In this document: in pieces, positions 53,094 through 63,091 of the stretch | Layout of the letters: each line of letters starts with the position of its first letter | How positions within the stretch are numbered: position 1 is the stretch's first letter | Assembly: GCA_023957385.1 (NCBI GenBank) | Contig: JAMLGZ010000001.1 | Location: forward strand, 1,536,923 to 1,600,922 | Direction of reading: 5' to 3' | DNA length: 64,000 nt | Source of the DNA: Brumimicrobium sp. | GTDB lineage: Bacteria; Bacteroidota; Bacteroidia; Flavobacteriales_D; Crocinitomicaceae | Made by a program: the position numbers and the translations under genes | The notes under the pieces: model-generated | The model's database searches: none | What the model was told of the DNA's origin: nothing | Seen by the model: only the letters and a program-made list of their open reading frames with translations

Positions 53094-54722
53094 TTAATCT
53101 ATTTCAAAAATAATTTTTCCATCTACTATAGTTTTCCATGCATAATTTGGCATGAATCGATTGGTGTTTTTGAGTGGATTATCTAAGATAACTAGATTGG
53201 CTATTTTACCAGCCTCTAATGTTCCCACTGTATTTTCTTCAAAGCAACCGATAGCTGCCCAAGAAGTCATGGCTTTTAACGCTACGTCAAAGGAAACAGC
53301 TTCATTTGGTAGAAAACCATTTAATGGCTCTCCTGATAAATCTTTACGTTGCGTAGCTGCATAAATAGTAGCAAAGGGATCGTAATCTTCGATTGGGAAA
53401 TCTGTACCAAAAATAACCAATCCAAAAGTTTCTTGTAATGTTTTATATGCGTATGCACCTCCTTCTAAACGTTCCTTGCCAATATGATGTTCAGCCCATC
53501 GTTGATCTGAAGTAGCATGTGTTGGTTGTACAGAAGGAATCACGCCAGCAGCAGGAAATAATTGAAAATCATTTGGATGTATCACTTGTGCATGCTCAAT
53601 GCGCCAGCGATGATCTTTCTGATCGCGCATGAGTGTATCAATCATATTCAATACAATTCTATTGGCAGAATCACCAATACAATGTGTATTAACTTGATAT
53701 CTTAGTTCTTTTGCCATCTTAAAGATATTTGCTAATTCTGTTGGCGTATTCAGCAGGATGCCATGTTCATAGGGAGCATCAGTATATGGTTGGAGCATAC
53801 AAGCACCATGCGAACCCAAAGCTCCATCTTCTACAACTTTAAAACTCCGAATGGAAAGATGTTTATTTCTATAAAAGCCTTCTCTTTCTGCAAATGCTAT
53901 ATTATCCTCAGTAGGAAAGAGCATAGCATATATATTGATTTTGAGTTTATTTTCGTTGGCTAATTCTATGAGGATGTCACGCTCTCTCTCTGTTATTCCC
54001 GCTTCATGGATGTGGGTAAGTCCAAGTGATAGGAAATCTTCTTGTATTTCTATGATTTTCTCCTTTATGATTTCCTTACTCGGTTCGGGGAGGTTGTTAT
54101 TTACCAAATACAAAGCATTATCGAGCAAAATACCTGTGAGTCCGGCAGTATCTGCCATAATAACCCCTCCATCAATTGTAGTTTCTTCTGTAATTCCTAC
54201 TAAATCCATCATTGCTTGATTGATAAGCATAGCATGACCATCCACACGGGTTAGCGCAACCGGGATATCAGGAAATGCTTCATTGAGTAATTTGTTGTTA
54301 GGTAACTTAGTTTCTCCCCATAAACTGTGATCCCAACCTCTTCCAATAATAATTTTTTGTTTGAGTTTGGCGTGATGTTTTTCCAAGATAGAAATCATTT
54401 GATAGTAGGAAGCTGCTTTTCGTAAATCCGCATTGAGGCGTTGGTTAACTAAGCTGAAAATATGACCGTGTGCGTCGTGAAAACCAGGGTATATGTCTTT
54501 CCATTTTGCATCGATTACCTTATCTGCTCTATATTTGTTTAAGATTTGGCGTTCGGGACCAACCTCTATAATCTTTCCATCTTTTATAGCCATTGCTTCC
54601 ACAACGGTTAACGCATCATTCATAATATGGATTCTGCCTTTGTGGATAATAAGGTCCACCTTTTCTCCTTGAAAACAAGCACTAAATAAGAATAAGACAA
54701 GAACAAAATAAAAGTACTTCAT
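53094..54722 (-). CDS. Amidohydrolase family lipoprotein (YtcJ-like)
   Basis: 542 residues from ATG 54722, with a lipoprotein signal (FVLVLFLFSAC, Cys at 16). The metal-dependent amidohydrolase-3 domain has FHDAHGH (81-87), HIHEAGIT, the VEDGALGSHGACM block with a metal-bridging-lysine-like position, TH in NTHCIGDSANR, IEHAQVIHP and a late GTDFPIED. This subgroup (COG1574) often acts on amides or N-substituted compounds; the substrate is unknown. The product would sit on the periplasmic side of a membrane. ORF upstream of 54722 is not homologous. Confidence 0.88.
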   Translation of the reverse strand: MKYFYFVLVLFLFSACFQGEKVDLIIHKGRIHIMNDALTVVEAMAIKDGKIIEVGPERQILNKYRADKVIDAKWKDIYPGFHDAHGHIFSLVNQRLNADLRKAASYYQMISILEKHHAKLKQKIIIGRGWDHSLWGETKLPNNKLLNEAFPDIPVALTRVDGHAMLINQAMMDLVGITEETTIDGGVIMADTAGLTGILLDNALYLVNNNLPEPSKEIIKEKIIEIQEDFLSLGLTHIHEAGITERERDILIELANENKLKINIYAMLFPTEDNIAFAEREGFYRNKHLSIRSFKVVEDGALGSHGACMLQPYTDAPYEHGILLNTPTELANIFKMAKELRYQVNTHCIGDSANRIVLNMIDTLMRDQKDHRWRIEHAQVIHPNDFQLFPAAGVIPSVQPTHATSDQRWAEHHIGKERLEGGAYAYKTLQETFGLVIFGTDFPIEDYDPFATIYAATQRKDLSGEPLNGFLPNEAVSFDVALKAMTSWAAIGCFEENTVGTLEAGKIANLVILDNPLKNTNRFMPNYAWKTIVDGKIIFEID

Positions 54723-54862
54723 ATTTATTAGTTTAAAAGGTAAAAGTAATGAATCTTTGGAAGGAAAGGTATGACCTTGTAGCTTTATTCTTCCAAAACA
54801 CATGAAAATAATTGATTGTCGTATTGTAAATTATTTTATGGTTTCTGTGTTCTCAATTTCAC

Positions 54863-54870
54863 TATCTTTG
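54863..54870 (+). promoter_or_regulatory. Putative -7 box directly upstream of the GT9 gene
   Basis: TATCTTTG fits TAnnTTTG and its first T lies 12 bp before the ATG at 54875, the same spacing as at pcm. A leaderless transcript is possible. Confidence 0.45.
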
Positions 54871-54874
54871 TTCT

Positions 54875-55861
54875 ATGCAAAAATTCCTTATTATACAAAG
54901 CGCTTTTTTGGGAGATGTGATACTTATGACGCCTATTGTTTCAGAGTTACACCGTCTTTATCCAGAAGCTCAAATTGATGTAGTAGTTCGTAAAGGGAAT
55001 GAATCTTTGTTGCAAAATAACCCCAAAATCCACCGACTGATAGTTTGGAATAAGAAAGAACATAAATATGCTAATTTATGGAAGACACTTCGAGCCATCC
55101 GTCAAACGCGTTATGATGAGGTGATTACCTTACAACGTTTTACAAGTGCGGGAGTCTTAACTCTCTTTTCTAAAGCAAAAAGGAGAATAGGGTTTGATAA
55201 AAATGCATTTTCGTGGATGTATGGAATAACAAAACCACATTCTTTGTATTCCGGTTTGCATGAAGTGGAACGTAATTTAAGTTTGATTGCTCATCATGGA
55301 GCAGCTGCTCTGGTGAGACCCGAATTATTCCCTTCCCAAGAGGATGAAAAGGCGGTAAAATCCTATAAAGAAATAAACCCTGTGTATTATTGCTTAGCTC
55401 CAGCTTCAGTGTGGGAAACAAAGATGCTTCCTGCATATAAGTGGATAGAAATAATTAAATATTTAGTTACGAAGGGGGATGTTTTTTTACTAGGCGCTCC
55501 TTCCGATATTGAATTATGTAAGGAAATTCAATCCAATTTTGATGCACAAGTGTATAATTTAGCTGGAAAATTGAGTTTATTGCAAAGTGCAGCTTTGATG
55601 AAGGATGCTGCTATGAATTTTGTGAATGATTCAGGCCCTCTACACATTGCTTCTGCTATGAATGCACCTACTAGAGCTTTCTTTTGTTCCACTGTTCCTT
55701 CTTTTGGCTTTGGTCCTTTGGCAGATAATTCAAAAGTGATTGAAACGAAGCTGAATTTAGATTGTCGTCCTTGTGGTGAGCATGGGTTTCATGCGTGTCC
55801 GTTGGGACATTTTAAATGTGGGCATTCAATTGATGTTTCTCCAGAAAATTTAGATATTTAA
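54875..55861 (+). CDS. Glycosyltransferase family 9 (ADP-heptosyltransferase-like)
   Basis: 328 residues. GT-B fold of lipopolysaccharide heptosyltransferases: N-terminal QKFLIIQSAFLGDVILMTPI and LHRLYPEAQIDVVVRK, C-terminal donor-site motif NDSGPLHIASAMNAPTRAFF and a cysteine-rich ending (CRPCGEHGFHACPLGHFKC). Adds heptose to lipid A core or a related glycan in the cytosol. The stop codon overlaps the left end of dispersed element F. The divergent amidohydrolase start is 150 bp upstream. Confidence 0.9.
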   Translation: MQKFLIIQSAFLGDVILMTPIVSELHRLYPEAQIDVVVRKGNESLLQNNPKIHRLIVWNKKEHKYANLWKTLRAIRQTRYDEVITLQRFTSAGVLTLFSKAKRRIGFDKNAFSWMYGITKPHSLYSGLHEVERNLSLIAHHGAAALVRPELFPSQEDEKAVKSYKEINPVYYCLAPASVWETKMLPAYKWIEIIKYLVTKGDVFLLGAPSDIELCKEIQSNFDAQVYNLAGKLSLLQSAALMKDAAMNFVNDSGPLHIASAMNAPTRAFFCSTVPSFGFGPLADNSKVIETKLNLDCRPCGEHGFHACPLGHFKCGHSIDVSPENLDI

Positions 55862-56025
55862 ATCCGTTGTGCATTTAGAAAAAAATAGACCCCGAGAGCC
55901 TTGGTTGCTCGGGGTCTATCTTTTTAAATAATTCTTATTTCTTATATTCTCGCAGATTAAACACAATCCATACATATTGTATAAATTATTGGTTTTATTT
56001 ATCTTTTGTAAATGCACAACGGGTT
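55861..56025 (-). repeat. Dispersed TIR/terminator element, copy F (inverted, short form)
   Basis: AATCCGTTGTGCATTT at the left (starting in the stop codon of GT9) and AAATGCACAACGGGTT at the right, 165 bp in all. The core hairpin GACCCCGAG-agccttggttg-CTCGGGGTC is flanked by A and T runs. It exactly fills the gap between two convergent genes, its right end being 8 bp from the other stop codon. Best copy for judging the consensus ends. Confidence 0.9.
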
Positions 56026-56032
56026 ATTTAAG

Positions 56033-57082
56033 TTATTTCTTGCCTTTTTTCTTCTTCTCTTTTTCTTTCACAGTGAAACGATACCCGTAGCGTAAACCAA
56101 TATTGTAATAGGTCTGATTGTACTTAAAATCATTGAAATCAATATTATTTTGATTAAAATTGGCTGTCAACATTAAAAACCATTTTTCCACATTATATCC
56201 TCCTTGAATCATAAGGTCGATACGTGGGGCAAGCCCCATAAATCCACGATTAACATCTTCACCAGTTTCAGGATCTTTGAAAATATAATATTTCCCTTGT
56301 ATCATTCCACCTAAACCACCGAAAATACTGAATTGCCAACCGTTGATATTGTTGAGGTAAGCATATCCGGGAACAGCTCCAGTTTCTATTACACCAATTG
56401 TATGTGCGGTTTGTACAGCAGTAGGCTCCTTGATATAACGATAAGGAACAATACCAGCCATGCTACTAACGGAGTAGAAATTAAGGCATGAGCGTAGATA
56501 AAATCCATAAGCCTTACGGGTGTATCTACCTACAACACCGGTAGCGGCTTTTATATTCAACGTTTTATCAAAGAAATAGAAAGCATTAAATCCAACGGAT
56601 GCAGTAGTTAAACCATCATTCACAAAAACATTTTTCGGAGTTAACGGAATAGAATCTGATATTACTGTTGCATTTCGAATTCCGAATCCTTTGTAATTAT
56701 GCATATCAATGCGGAAATACCATTTTTTTAATGAGAATTGGAGTCTTGTATCAAAATATTTTGTTTTCCCATAATATGAAGGTTTTTCAAGCGAGGAAGG
56801 AAGTTTATAGTTTATATTAAGCGAAAACCATTTATATGCAATACCAACTCCATGAATCAAGTTCATGTTTGGTTGATAGTTTAATTGTTTGAAAGTACCA
56901 AATTTATCTTGTAAGTAAAAGGGGGCATTTTTATACGAAATAGCTGTATGTAGAACTAATTTATTTCTGTACAAAACAAAAGGAAGAGTATCAGTAGTAT
57001 CTTTTTCCTTTCTTTTCTCTTTCTTTTGAGAAAAACCTGTGCCAACAAAAGCAATGATTATAATAAATAGTATATATTTCAC
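56033..57082 (-). CDS. DUF4421-type outer membrane beta-barrel protein
   Basis: 349 residues. Signal peptide 1-18 (FIIIIAFVGTGFSQ) and a lysine-rich linker. Repeating amphipathic strands follow (LVLHTAISYKNAPFYLQ, GVGIAYKWFSLNINYKLP, RLQFSLKKWYFRIDMHNYKG). This resembles the Bacteroidota DUF4421 family, predicted outer membrane barrels of unknown role. The C-terminus is a basic tail (KEKEKKKKGKK), not an aromatic residue, which is unusual for a barrel. Probably monocistronic. Confidence 0.7.
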   Translation of the reverse strand: MKYILFIIIIAFVGTGFSQKKEKRKEKDTTDTLPFVLYRNKLVLHTAISYKNAPFYLQDKFGTFKQLNYQPNMNLIHGVGIAYKWFSLNINYKLPSSLEKPSYYGKTKYFDTRLQFSLKKWYFRIDMHNYKGFGIRNATVISDSIPLTPKNVFVNDGLTTASVGFNAFYFFDKTLNIKAATGVVGRYTRKAYGFYLRSCLNFYSVSSMAGIVPYRYIKEPTAVQTAHTIGVIETGAVPGYAYLNNINGWQFSIFGGLGGMIQGKYYIFKDPETGEDVNRGFMGLAPRIDLMIQGGYNVEKWFLMLTANFNQNNIDFNDFKYNQTYYNIGLRYGYRFTVKEKEKKKKGKK

Positions 57083-57175
57083 AATCCAAATATAACTTAA
57101 TCAAACAAAATAACAGATATATTGTGTAACTTTACATTTTTATACCGATTTTAGGCAAGATTTTTTAAAAGCACA

Positions 57176-57946
57176 ATGAAAAAACTGTACAAATTTCTAC
57201 TGAACACCTTACCCAGACCACTTTTAATTAGATTAAGTTATGTATTTAAATTTTTTGCGCCCTACATCTATCAAGGGAATAAAGTGGCATGCCCGGTTTG
57301 TGAACATACTTTTCGAAAGTTTTTATCGTATGGGTCGAATGTAGCTCACAGAGAAAATGTGTTATGTCCTTACGACTTAACCTTAGAAAGACATCGTTTG
57401 ATGTGGTTGTATTTAAATCAAGAAACTGATTTTTTTGAAGCACCAATTGAATTATTACATATTGCTCCGGAACAATGTTTTCATGGACTTTTTAAAAAAC
57501 AAAAAAATCTAACCTATTTAACAGGTGATATTGAATCTCCCATTGCTGATTTACACTTCGACTTACACAATATTCCATTGGAGGATAATCGTTTTGATGT
57601 AATATTCTGTAATCACGTGCTCGAGCATGTGGAGGATGCGAATCAATGTATGCGTGAATTGTATCGTGTTATGAAGCCCGGAGGTTGGGGTATTTTTCAA
57701 GTGCCACAAGATTTAACGAGAGATAAGACCTATGAAGATCCAAGCATTACTTCTCCTGAAGAAAGAGAAAAGCATTTTTGGCAGAAAGATCATGTCCGAC
57801 TTTTTGGATTGGATTATCCTGATTGGTTGCGGAGAGCAGGCTTTGAAGTAGAGGAGTTTGTTACAAGCAAGGAGTTTAGTAAAGAATTGATTGATCGCTA
57901 TCGTTTGATCGAGAAGGAAATATTATATATTGCCCGAAAGAAATAA
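57176..57946 (+). CDS. Class I SAM-dependent methyltransferase
   Basis: 256 residues. An N-terminal cysteine pair (ACPVC) suggests a small zinc knuckle. The methyltransferase core (about 95-200) has IELLHIAPEQCF, LTGDIESPIADLHFDLHNIP, FDVIFCNHVLEHVEDANQCM and ELYRVMKPGGWGIFQVP. This is a methyltransferase 11-like fold; the substrate is unknown, possibly a cell-envelope sugar or lipid, since glycan genes are close by. No membrane segment is certain, although residues 15-32 are hydrophobic. Confidence 0.85.
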   Translation: MKKLYKFLLNTLPRPLLIRLSYVFKFFAPYIYQGNKVACPVCEHTFRKFLSYGSNVAHRENVLCPYDLTLERHRLMWLYLNQETDFFEAPIELLHIAPEQCFHGLFKKQKNLTYLTGDIESPIADLHFDLHNIPLEDNRFDVIFCNHVLEHVEDANQCMRELYRVMKPGGWGIFQVPQDLTRDKTYEDPSITSPEEREKHFWQKDHVRLFGLDYPDWLRRAGFEVEEFVTSKEFSKELIDRYRLIEKEILYIARKK

Positions 57947-58108
57947 ATTGCATACAACTCAATAAACAGCCATTTTTTCAGATATCTCATATTGGCATAA
58001 GTATTGACAATATGCATGTCGCTTTAATATATGCACTTTTGGAGCTGTTTCAAGAGTCTATATGTAGGTGTGCTGACATAATGACATATAAGAAAGAAGA
58101 AAAATAAT

Positions 58109-60568
58109 ATGGACGATATTTTTAACAAAAAAAGCATTGGTTTTGGAATTCCAGAAGACGCTGACATTTCAGATGCTGAATTTATTCCATTAATCACAGA
58201 AGAGGAAGAAGATAATATGCAAAAGGCAATATTTCCTTCTGATATCCCTATTTTACCATTGCGAAATAATGTATTATTTCCGGGAGTGGTAATCCCTATT
58301 ACAGTGGGAAGGGATAAATCCATTGATCTCATCAAATTTGCTAATAAAACAGATAAAGTAATAGGTGTAGTTTCTCAAAAGAGTACTGATGTAGAAGATC
58401 CTGGAATGGAACATTTGCATAAAATTGGAACTGTAGCAACGATTATACGTTTGTTAAAAATGCCAGATGGAACATCAACCGCTATTATTCAAGGAAAAAG
58501 AAGATTTGAGTTAAAAGAAATTACCCAAAATACGCCTTTTTTACGTGGGAGAATAGAGTTGTGTAATGAGCAAATAGTGCCAAAGAGCGATAAGGAATTC
58601 ACAGCTATGATTCAGTCTATGAAGAAATTATCCATGAAAATCATTCAAGAATCGCCTGAAATTCCTTCGGAAGCTCAATTTGCAATTAAGAATATTGATA
58701 GCCCTAGTTTCTTAATCAATTTTATTTCATCTAATATGAATGCCGATGTTTCAACGAAACAACAGCTTTTGGATGAACTAGATTGGAGAAAAAGAGCCAT
58801 GTTTATTTTACAACATTTGACTGAAGAAGCGCAACAACTAAAAATGCGAAATGAAATTCAGTCACGTGTAAAGGTTGATTTAGATAAGAAGCAAAGAGAA
58901 TATTTTCTACAACAACAAATCAAAACCATTCAAGAAGAATTAGGAGATGATCCTATTAGTCAGGATATTGAAGGGTTGAGACAACGTGCCCAAAAGATGC
59001 TGTGGACAGAGAAAGTAGAAAAAATGTTCTATAAAGAATTGAATCGCTTGGAACGTATGAATCCGCAAGGAGCTGAGTTTACTGTTCAGTTAAATTATTT
59101 GGATTTGTTATTAGATTTACCTTGGAGTAAATTCTCTAAGGATAAATTAGATTTAAAGAAAGCAGAAAAAATTCTTAATCAAGATCATTATGGGTTAGAA
59201 AAGGTGAAGAAACGTATCCTAGAATATCTAGCCGTCCTAAAACTGAAAAATGATATGAAATCTCCTATTTTATGCTTTTATGGACCTCCTGGAGTAGGTA
59301 AAACTTCTCTTGGAAAATCTATTGCAAAAGCATTGGGGAGAGAATATGTACGAATGTCTTTAGGTGGTATTCATGATGAGAGTGAAATCCGTGGACATAG
59401 AAAAACTTACATTGGAGCCATGCCGGGGCGTGTTATTCAGAATATTAAAAAAGCAGGAACCTCCAACCCAGTGTTTGTTTTAGATGAGATTGATAAAATT
59501 TCACATTCCAATCATGGAGATCCCTCCAGTGCAATGTTAGAGGTATTAGATCCAGAACAAAACAATGAGTTTTACGATAATTATGTAGAAACTGAATATG
59601 ATTTATCACGTGTAATGTTTATTGCTACAGCCAATGATTTATCAACTATTCAAGGACCTCTACGTGATAGAATGGAATTAATTGAGGTTTCAGGATATAC
59701 TGTTGAAGAAAAGATTGAAATTGCTAAACGTCATTTAATTCCTAATCAACTAAAAGCACATGGAATTGTAAAATCAGATTTTTCTATTAGTAGTTCCGTG
59801 CTTGAAAAACTGATAGAAGAATACACACATGAGTCGGGTGTAAGAGGCTTGGATAAAATGATAGCTAAGTTAGTACGTAATAGAGCGCGTCAGATTGCTA
59901 TGGAGGAAAAATTTGAAAAAACGATTTCAGCAGATGATTTGAAAATAATTATTGGCCCAGGTCATGCCAAAACTAAGTATGACACGAATGAAACTGCTGG
60001 AATTGTAACTGGATTGGCTTGGACAAGTATGGGAGGAGATATTCTTTTTATAGAATCGTCTATTGCACCAGGAAAAGGTAAGTTAACGTTGACTGGGAAT
60101 CTAGGTGATGTTATGAAAGAATCTGCTACCATTGCTATGCAATTCCTAAAATCTCATGCAGATTGGTTTAATATTAAACAAGATGTATTTACGAATTATG
60201 ATGTACATATTCATGTTCCAGAAGGAGCGACACCAAAAGATGGTCCTTCTGCAGGAATTACCATGTTGACTTCTTTAGCTTCTTTGTTTACACAGCGTAA
60301 AGTAAAAAAATACGTAGCTATGACGGGGGAAATTACACTTCGAGGAGATGTATTACCTGTTGGGGGAATCAAAGAAAAAATTCTGGCTGCTAAACGGGCT
60401 TCTATTAAAGAAATCATTTTGTGCGAGAAGAATAGACAAGATATTGAAGAAATTAAAGCAGATTATTTAAAAGGACTAAAATTCCATTATGTGAATACAA
60501 TGAAAGAAGTGTTGAATATCGCATTGACCAATCAAAAGGTGAAAGATGCTATTTCTTTCCATGAATGA
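58109..60568 (+). CDS. lon: ATP-dependent Lon protease
   Basis: 819 residues, full length. N-terminal substrate-recognition domain ([20 protein letters not shown]), coiled coil, AAA+ domain with Walker [10 protein letters not shown] (392-400) and Walker [10 protein letters not shown], sensor motifs, then the Lon protease domain with catalytic Ser714 (DGPSAGITM) and Lys757 (GGIKEK). Degrades damaged and regulatory proteins in the cytosol. The 160-bp upstream region has the direct repeat TGACATA (58073-58091) but no recognisable heat-shock element. Confidence 0.97.
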   Translation: MDDIFNKKSIGFGIPEDADISDAEFIPLITEEEEDNMQKAIFPSDIPILPLRNNVLFPGVVIPITVGRDKSIDLIKFANKTDKVIGVVSQKSTDVEDPGMEHLHKIGTVATIIRLLKMPDGTSTAIIQGKRRFELKEITQNTPFLRGRIELCNEQIVPKSDKEFTAMIQSMKKLSMKIIQESPEIPSEAQFAIKNIDSPSFLINFISSNMNADVSTKQQLLDELDWRKRAMFILQHLTEEAQQLKMRNEIQSRVKVDLDKKQREYFLQQQIKTIQEELGDDPISQDIEGLRQRAQKMLWTEKVEKMFYKELNRLERMNPQGAEFTVQLNYLDLLLDLPWSKFSKDKLDLKKAEKILNQDHYGLEKVKKRILEYLAVLKLKNDMKSPILCFYGPPGVGKTSLGKSIAKALGREYVRMSLGGIHDESEIRGHRKTYIGAMPGRVIQNIKKAGTSNPVFVLDEIDKISHSNHGDPSSAMLEVLDPEQNNEFYDNYVETEYDLSRVMFIATANDLSTIQGPLRDRMELIEVSGYTVEEKIEIAKRHLIPNQLKAHGIVKSDFSISSSVLEKLIEEYTHESGVRGLDKMIAKLVRNRARQIAMEEKFEKTISADDLKIIIGPGHAKTKYDTNETAGIVTGLAWTSMGGDILFIESSIAPGKGKLTLTGNLGDVMKESATIAMQFLKSHADWFNIKQDVFTNYDVHIHVPEGATPKDGPSAGITMLTSLASLFTQRKVKKYVAMTGEITLRGDVLPVGGIKEKILAAKRASIKEIILCEKNRQDIEEIKADYLKGLKFHYVNTMKEVLNIALTNQKVKDAISFHE

Positions 60569-60664
60569 GAATAATAGACTGTGGATAACTATCCATTATT
60601 ATCTGATGAACTATCCATTAAAAATGGCTATTTTTGTTGTCCAAAATTTTAGAAAATTAAATGT

Positions 60665-61180
60665 ATGAATTGGTTTACAGTTAAAGTAAAATATACGAAA
60701 CAAACGGAAGACGGAAGATTCCAAAGAGTTACAGAGCCATACTTGATTGATGCAGCATCTTTTACTGATGCAGAAGCACGTATTTACAAAGAAGTAGGAG
60801 AATATATCCGAGGAGAATTTTTAATTACAGGCATTTCAAAAACAGAATTTGCTGATATATTCTATTATGAAGATTCTGAAGATTGGTATAAATGTAAAGT
60901 AAGTTATGTTTCGTATGATCCGGACAGTGAAAAAGAAAAGAAAATAACCAATAATTTCTTGGTGACTGCCAAAAATGTGAAAGAAGCTTTTGACCGAATT
61001 AAAGAAAGTTTAAGTGATATGACTGTTTCTTTTGAAATTCCATCGATTATGTTGACCTCTATCGTTGAAGTTATTCCCTACGATGGTGAATCAGAAACAT
61101 CTATGGAAAAAGAACAGGTTGTTCATGAGCTCGATACTGAAGCGGCAGTTTCTTTTAAAGATGAATCAGAGGAAGAATAG
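60665..61180 (+). CDS. DUF4494 domain protein
   Basis: 171 residues. Typical DUF4494 start MNWFTVKVKYTKQTEDGRFQ and ADIFYYEDSEDWYKCKVSYV, followed by an acidic tail. The family is almost confined to Bacteroidota and its function is unknown; it is often encoded beside pdxH-like or peptidase genes, as here. The stop is 2 bp before the pdxH start, so the two are co-transcribed. A TATTTTTG box at 60629-60636 may be its promoter -7 element. Confidence 0.9.
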   Translation: MNWFTVKVKYTKQTEDGRFQRVTEPYLIDAASFTDAEARIYKEVGEYIRGEFLITGISKTEFADIFYYEDSEDWYKCKVSYVSYDPDSEKEKKITNNFLVTAKNVKEAFDRIKESLSDMTVSFEIPSIMLTSIVEVIPYDGESETSMEKEQVVHELDTEAAVSFKDESEEE

Positions 61181-61182
61181 AC

Positions 61183-61842
61183 ATGGAAGAATTTTTAGAG
61201 TCTTTACGTAACGATCATTCTGATTTTGACAAGGGTTCGCTAGAGGATCAAGTCAAAAAGGTGAATCCTATTGTTTTATTTAAACGTTGGTTGAATGAGG
61301 CAGTAGAAAATAAATGTGAAGAACCTAATGCGATGGCTATTAGTACTGTTGATATGAATGGTATGCCATCTTCTCGATATGTTTATTTAAAAGAAATGGA
61401 TGACAATGGATTGGTTTTCTATACCAATTATGATAGTCATAAAGGTCATGACTTAACTAAAAACCCACATATTTCTGTACTTTTCTTTTGGAGGGAAATG
61501 AGTCGTCAGATTCGTGTGCAAGGAATTGTAGAGAAAGTACCTACTGAATTATCTGATGAATATTTTAATTCACGTCCGAGAGAGAGTCAAATTGGTGCTT
61601 GGGCTTCTCAACAAAGTGAGATTATTTTGGATAGAAAGACACTGGAAGATAAAGTAATTCAACTTACAAAAGAATTTGAGGGGAAAGAAGTTCCGCGACC
61701 TGAATATTGGGGTGGATATTATATAAAACCAATTTATTTTGAATTCTGGCAGGGTAGAGAAAGTCGTTTACACGATAGAATTTGCTTTGAAAAGAAGCAT
61801 ATAGAAGATATACAATGGAATGTTTACAGAAGAAATCCATAG
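61183..61842 (+). CDS. pdxH: Pyridoxamine 5'-phosphate oxidase
   Basis: 219 residues. Oxidises pyridoxamine- or pyridoxine-5'-phosphate to pyridoxal phosphate with FMN. Motifs: NAMAISTVDMNGMPSSRYVY, LKEMDDNGLVFYTNY, DSHKGHDLTKNPHISVLFFW, QSEIILDR and the C-terminal FWQGRESRLHDR. FMN-contact residues R and K are in these blocks. ATG 61183 follows the DUF4494 stop by 2 bp; the M16 peptidase starts 17 bp after its stop. Confidence 0.96.
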   Translation: MEEFLESLRNDHSDFDKGSLEDQVKKVNPIVLFKRWLNEAVENKCEEPNAMAISTVDMNGMPSSRYVYLKEMDDNGLVFYTNYDSHKGHDLTKNPHISVLFFWREMSRQIRVQGIVEKVPTELSDEYFNSRPRESQIGAWASQQSEIILDRKTLEDKVIQLTKEFEGKEVPRPEYWGGYYIKPIYFEFWQGRESRLHDRICFEKKHIEDIQWNVYRRNP

Positions 61843-61858
61843 TTCTTCGAAGAAAATA

Positions 61859-63091
61859 ATGACGGAATCAGAAATATATCAATTGGATAATGGCATGAGG
61901 GTCGTGTATAAACATGACTCTTCCATAGTAGCTCATTTAGGAGTGATGATGAAAGCTGGTTCCAAATATGAAAGGGAGAACGAATACGGATTAGCTCATT
62001 TTCTAGAACATAGTTTCTTTAAAGGAACTACGCATCGCAAAACTTTCCATGTGTTGTCGCGATTAGACTCAGTAGGTGGGGAATTGAACGCTTATACAAC
62101 CAAAGAAGAAATTTGTGTTTATGGTTCTTTTACGGACAATCATTTTGTACGTGCGGTTGAGCTATTATCTGATATATTATTTAATTCCGTTTTCCCTATT
62201 AAGGAAATTGAAAAAGAGAAAGCAGTTATTATAGATGAAATCAATTCTTATTTAGATTCCCCTTCGGAGAAAATATTTGATGATTTTGAAATGTATCTCT
62301 ATCCCAACCATCCGTTAGGTCATAATATTTTAGGTTCGGTGGAATCGGTAGAATCTTTTACAAAAGACGATTTACATAACTATTTAGAAAGATTCCTTTT
62401 TCCTGATAATATGGTTATTTCTTTTGTGGGAAATTTAAAATTAGATTTTGTTCTTAAACAATTGAATCATTTTTTTGGTGCTTTTAAGAAGAAATCTTCA
62501 CTCCCCAAAATTGGCTTACCTAACGATAGCAAACCTTTTCATATTGAATTAGCCGAGAGTAATTATCAATCACATATCATGTTGGGAGGAAAAGCTCCAA
62601 GTTATTTTGATCCCGATAGAACTGCTTTTGCATTGATAACAAATGTGTTGGGAGGACCAGCTTTAAATTCTAGATTAGTACTGGGAATTCGAGAGAAATA
62701 TGGATACACATACAATATAGAATCTAGCTACAATGCCTTTGAAGAAACTGGATATTGGAATGTTTACGCTGGAACAGATCCTAAATATCAAAAGAAAACT
62801 ATACAATTAATAGAGAAGGAAATAGCTCTCTTCATGAATGAAGTTTTTTCAGACACACAATTAAAGAAGGTAAAAGAGCAAATTAAAGGGCAACTGGCTT
62901 TGAGTATGGATAATAATGTCAATGTGATGCTCAATTTAGCTAAAAATCTATTAGTGTATAACCAGTTAGATACTTTGTCCGATACTTACCAAAAAATAGA
63001 TAGTATATCAGGGAAGGATATCCAACGTGTTTCACAAATTTACTTTCCCAAAGAAAAACAATCGGATTTGATCTTTACTGTAGAAGATTAG
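61859..63091 (+). CDS. M16 family zinc metallopeptidase
   Basis: 410 residues from ATG 61859. The inverted zinc motif HxxEH is AHFLEH (H47, E50, H51) and a third ligand lies in EKEKAVIIDEINSY. The C-terminal inactive M16 domain holds GIREKYGYTYNIESSYN, the R-Y pair needed for peptide binding. These enzymes degrade peptides or process secreted proteins. No signal peptide is present, so it should be cytosolic. Third gene of the DUF4494-pdxH operon; its stop overlaps the end of the convergent antiporter by 4 bp. Confidence 0.93.
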   Translation: MTESEIYQLDNGMRVVYKHDSSIVAHLGVMMKAGSKYERENEYGLAHFLEHSFFKGTTHRKTFHVLSRLDSVGGELNAYTTKEEICVYGSFTDNHFVRAVELLSDILFNSVFPIKEIEKEKAVIIDEINSYLDSPSEKIFDDFEMYLYPNHPLGHNILGSVESVESFTKDDLHNYLERFLFPDNMVISFVGNLKLDFVLKQLNHFFGAFKKKSSLPKIGLPNDSKPFHIELAESNYQSHIMLGGKAPSYFDPDRTAFALITNVLGGPALNSRLVLGIREKYGYTYNIESSYNAFEETGYWNVYAGTDPKYQKKTIQLIEKEIALFMNEVFSDTQLKKVKEQIKGQLALSMDNNVNVMLNLAKNLLVYNQLDTLSDTYQKIDSISGKDIQRVSQIYFPKEKQSDLIFTVED

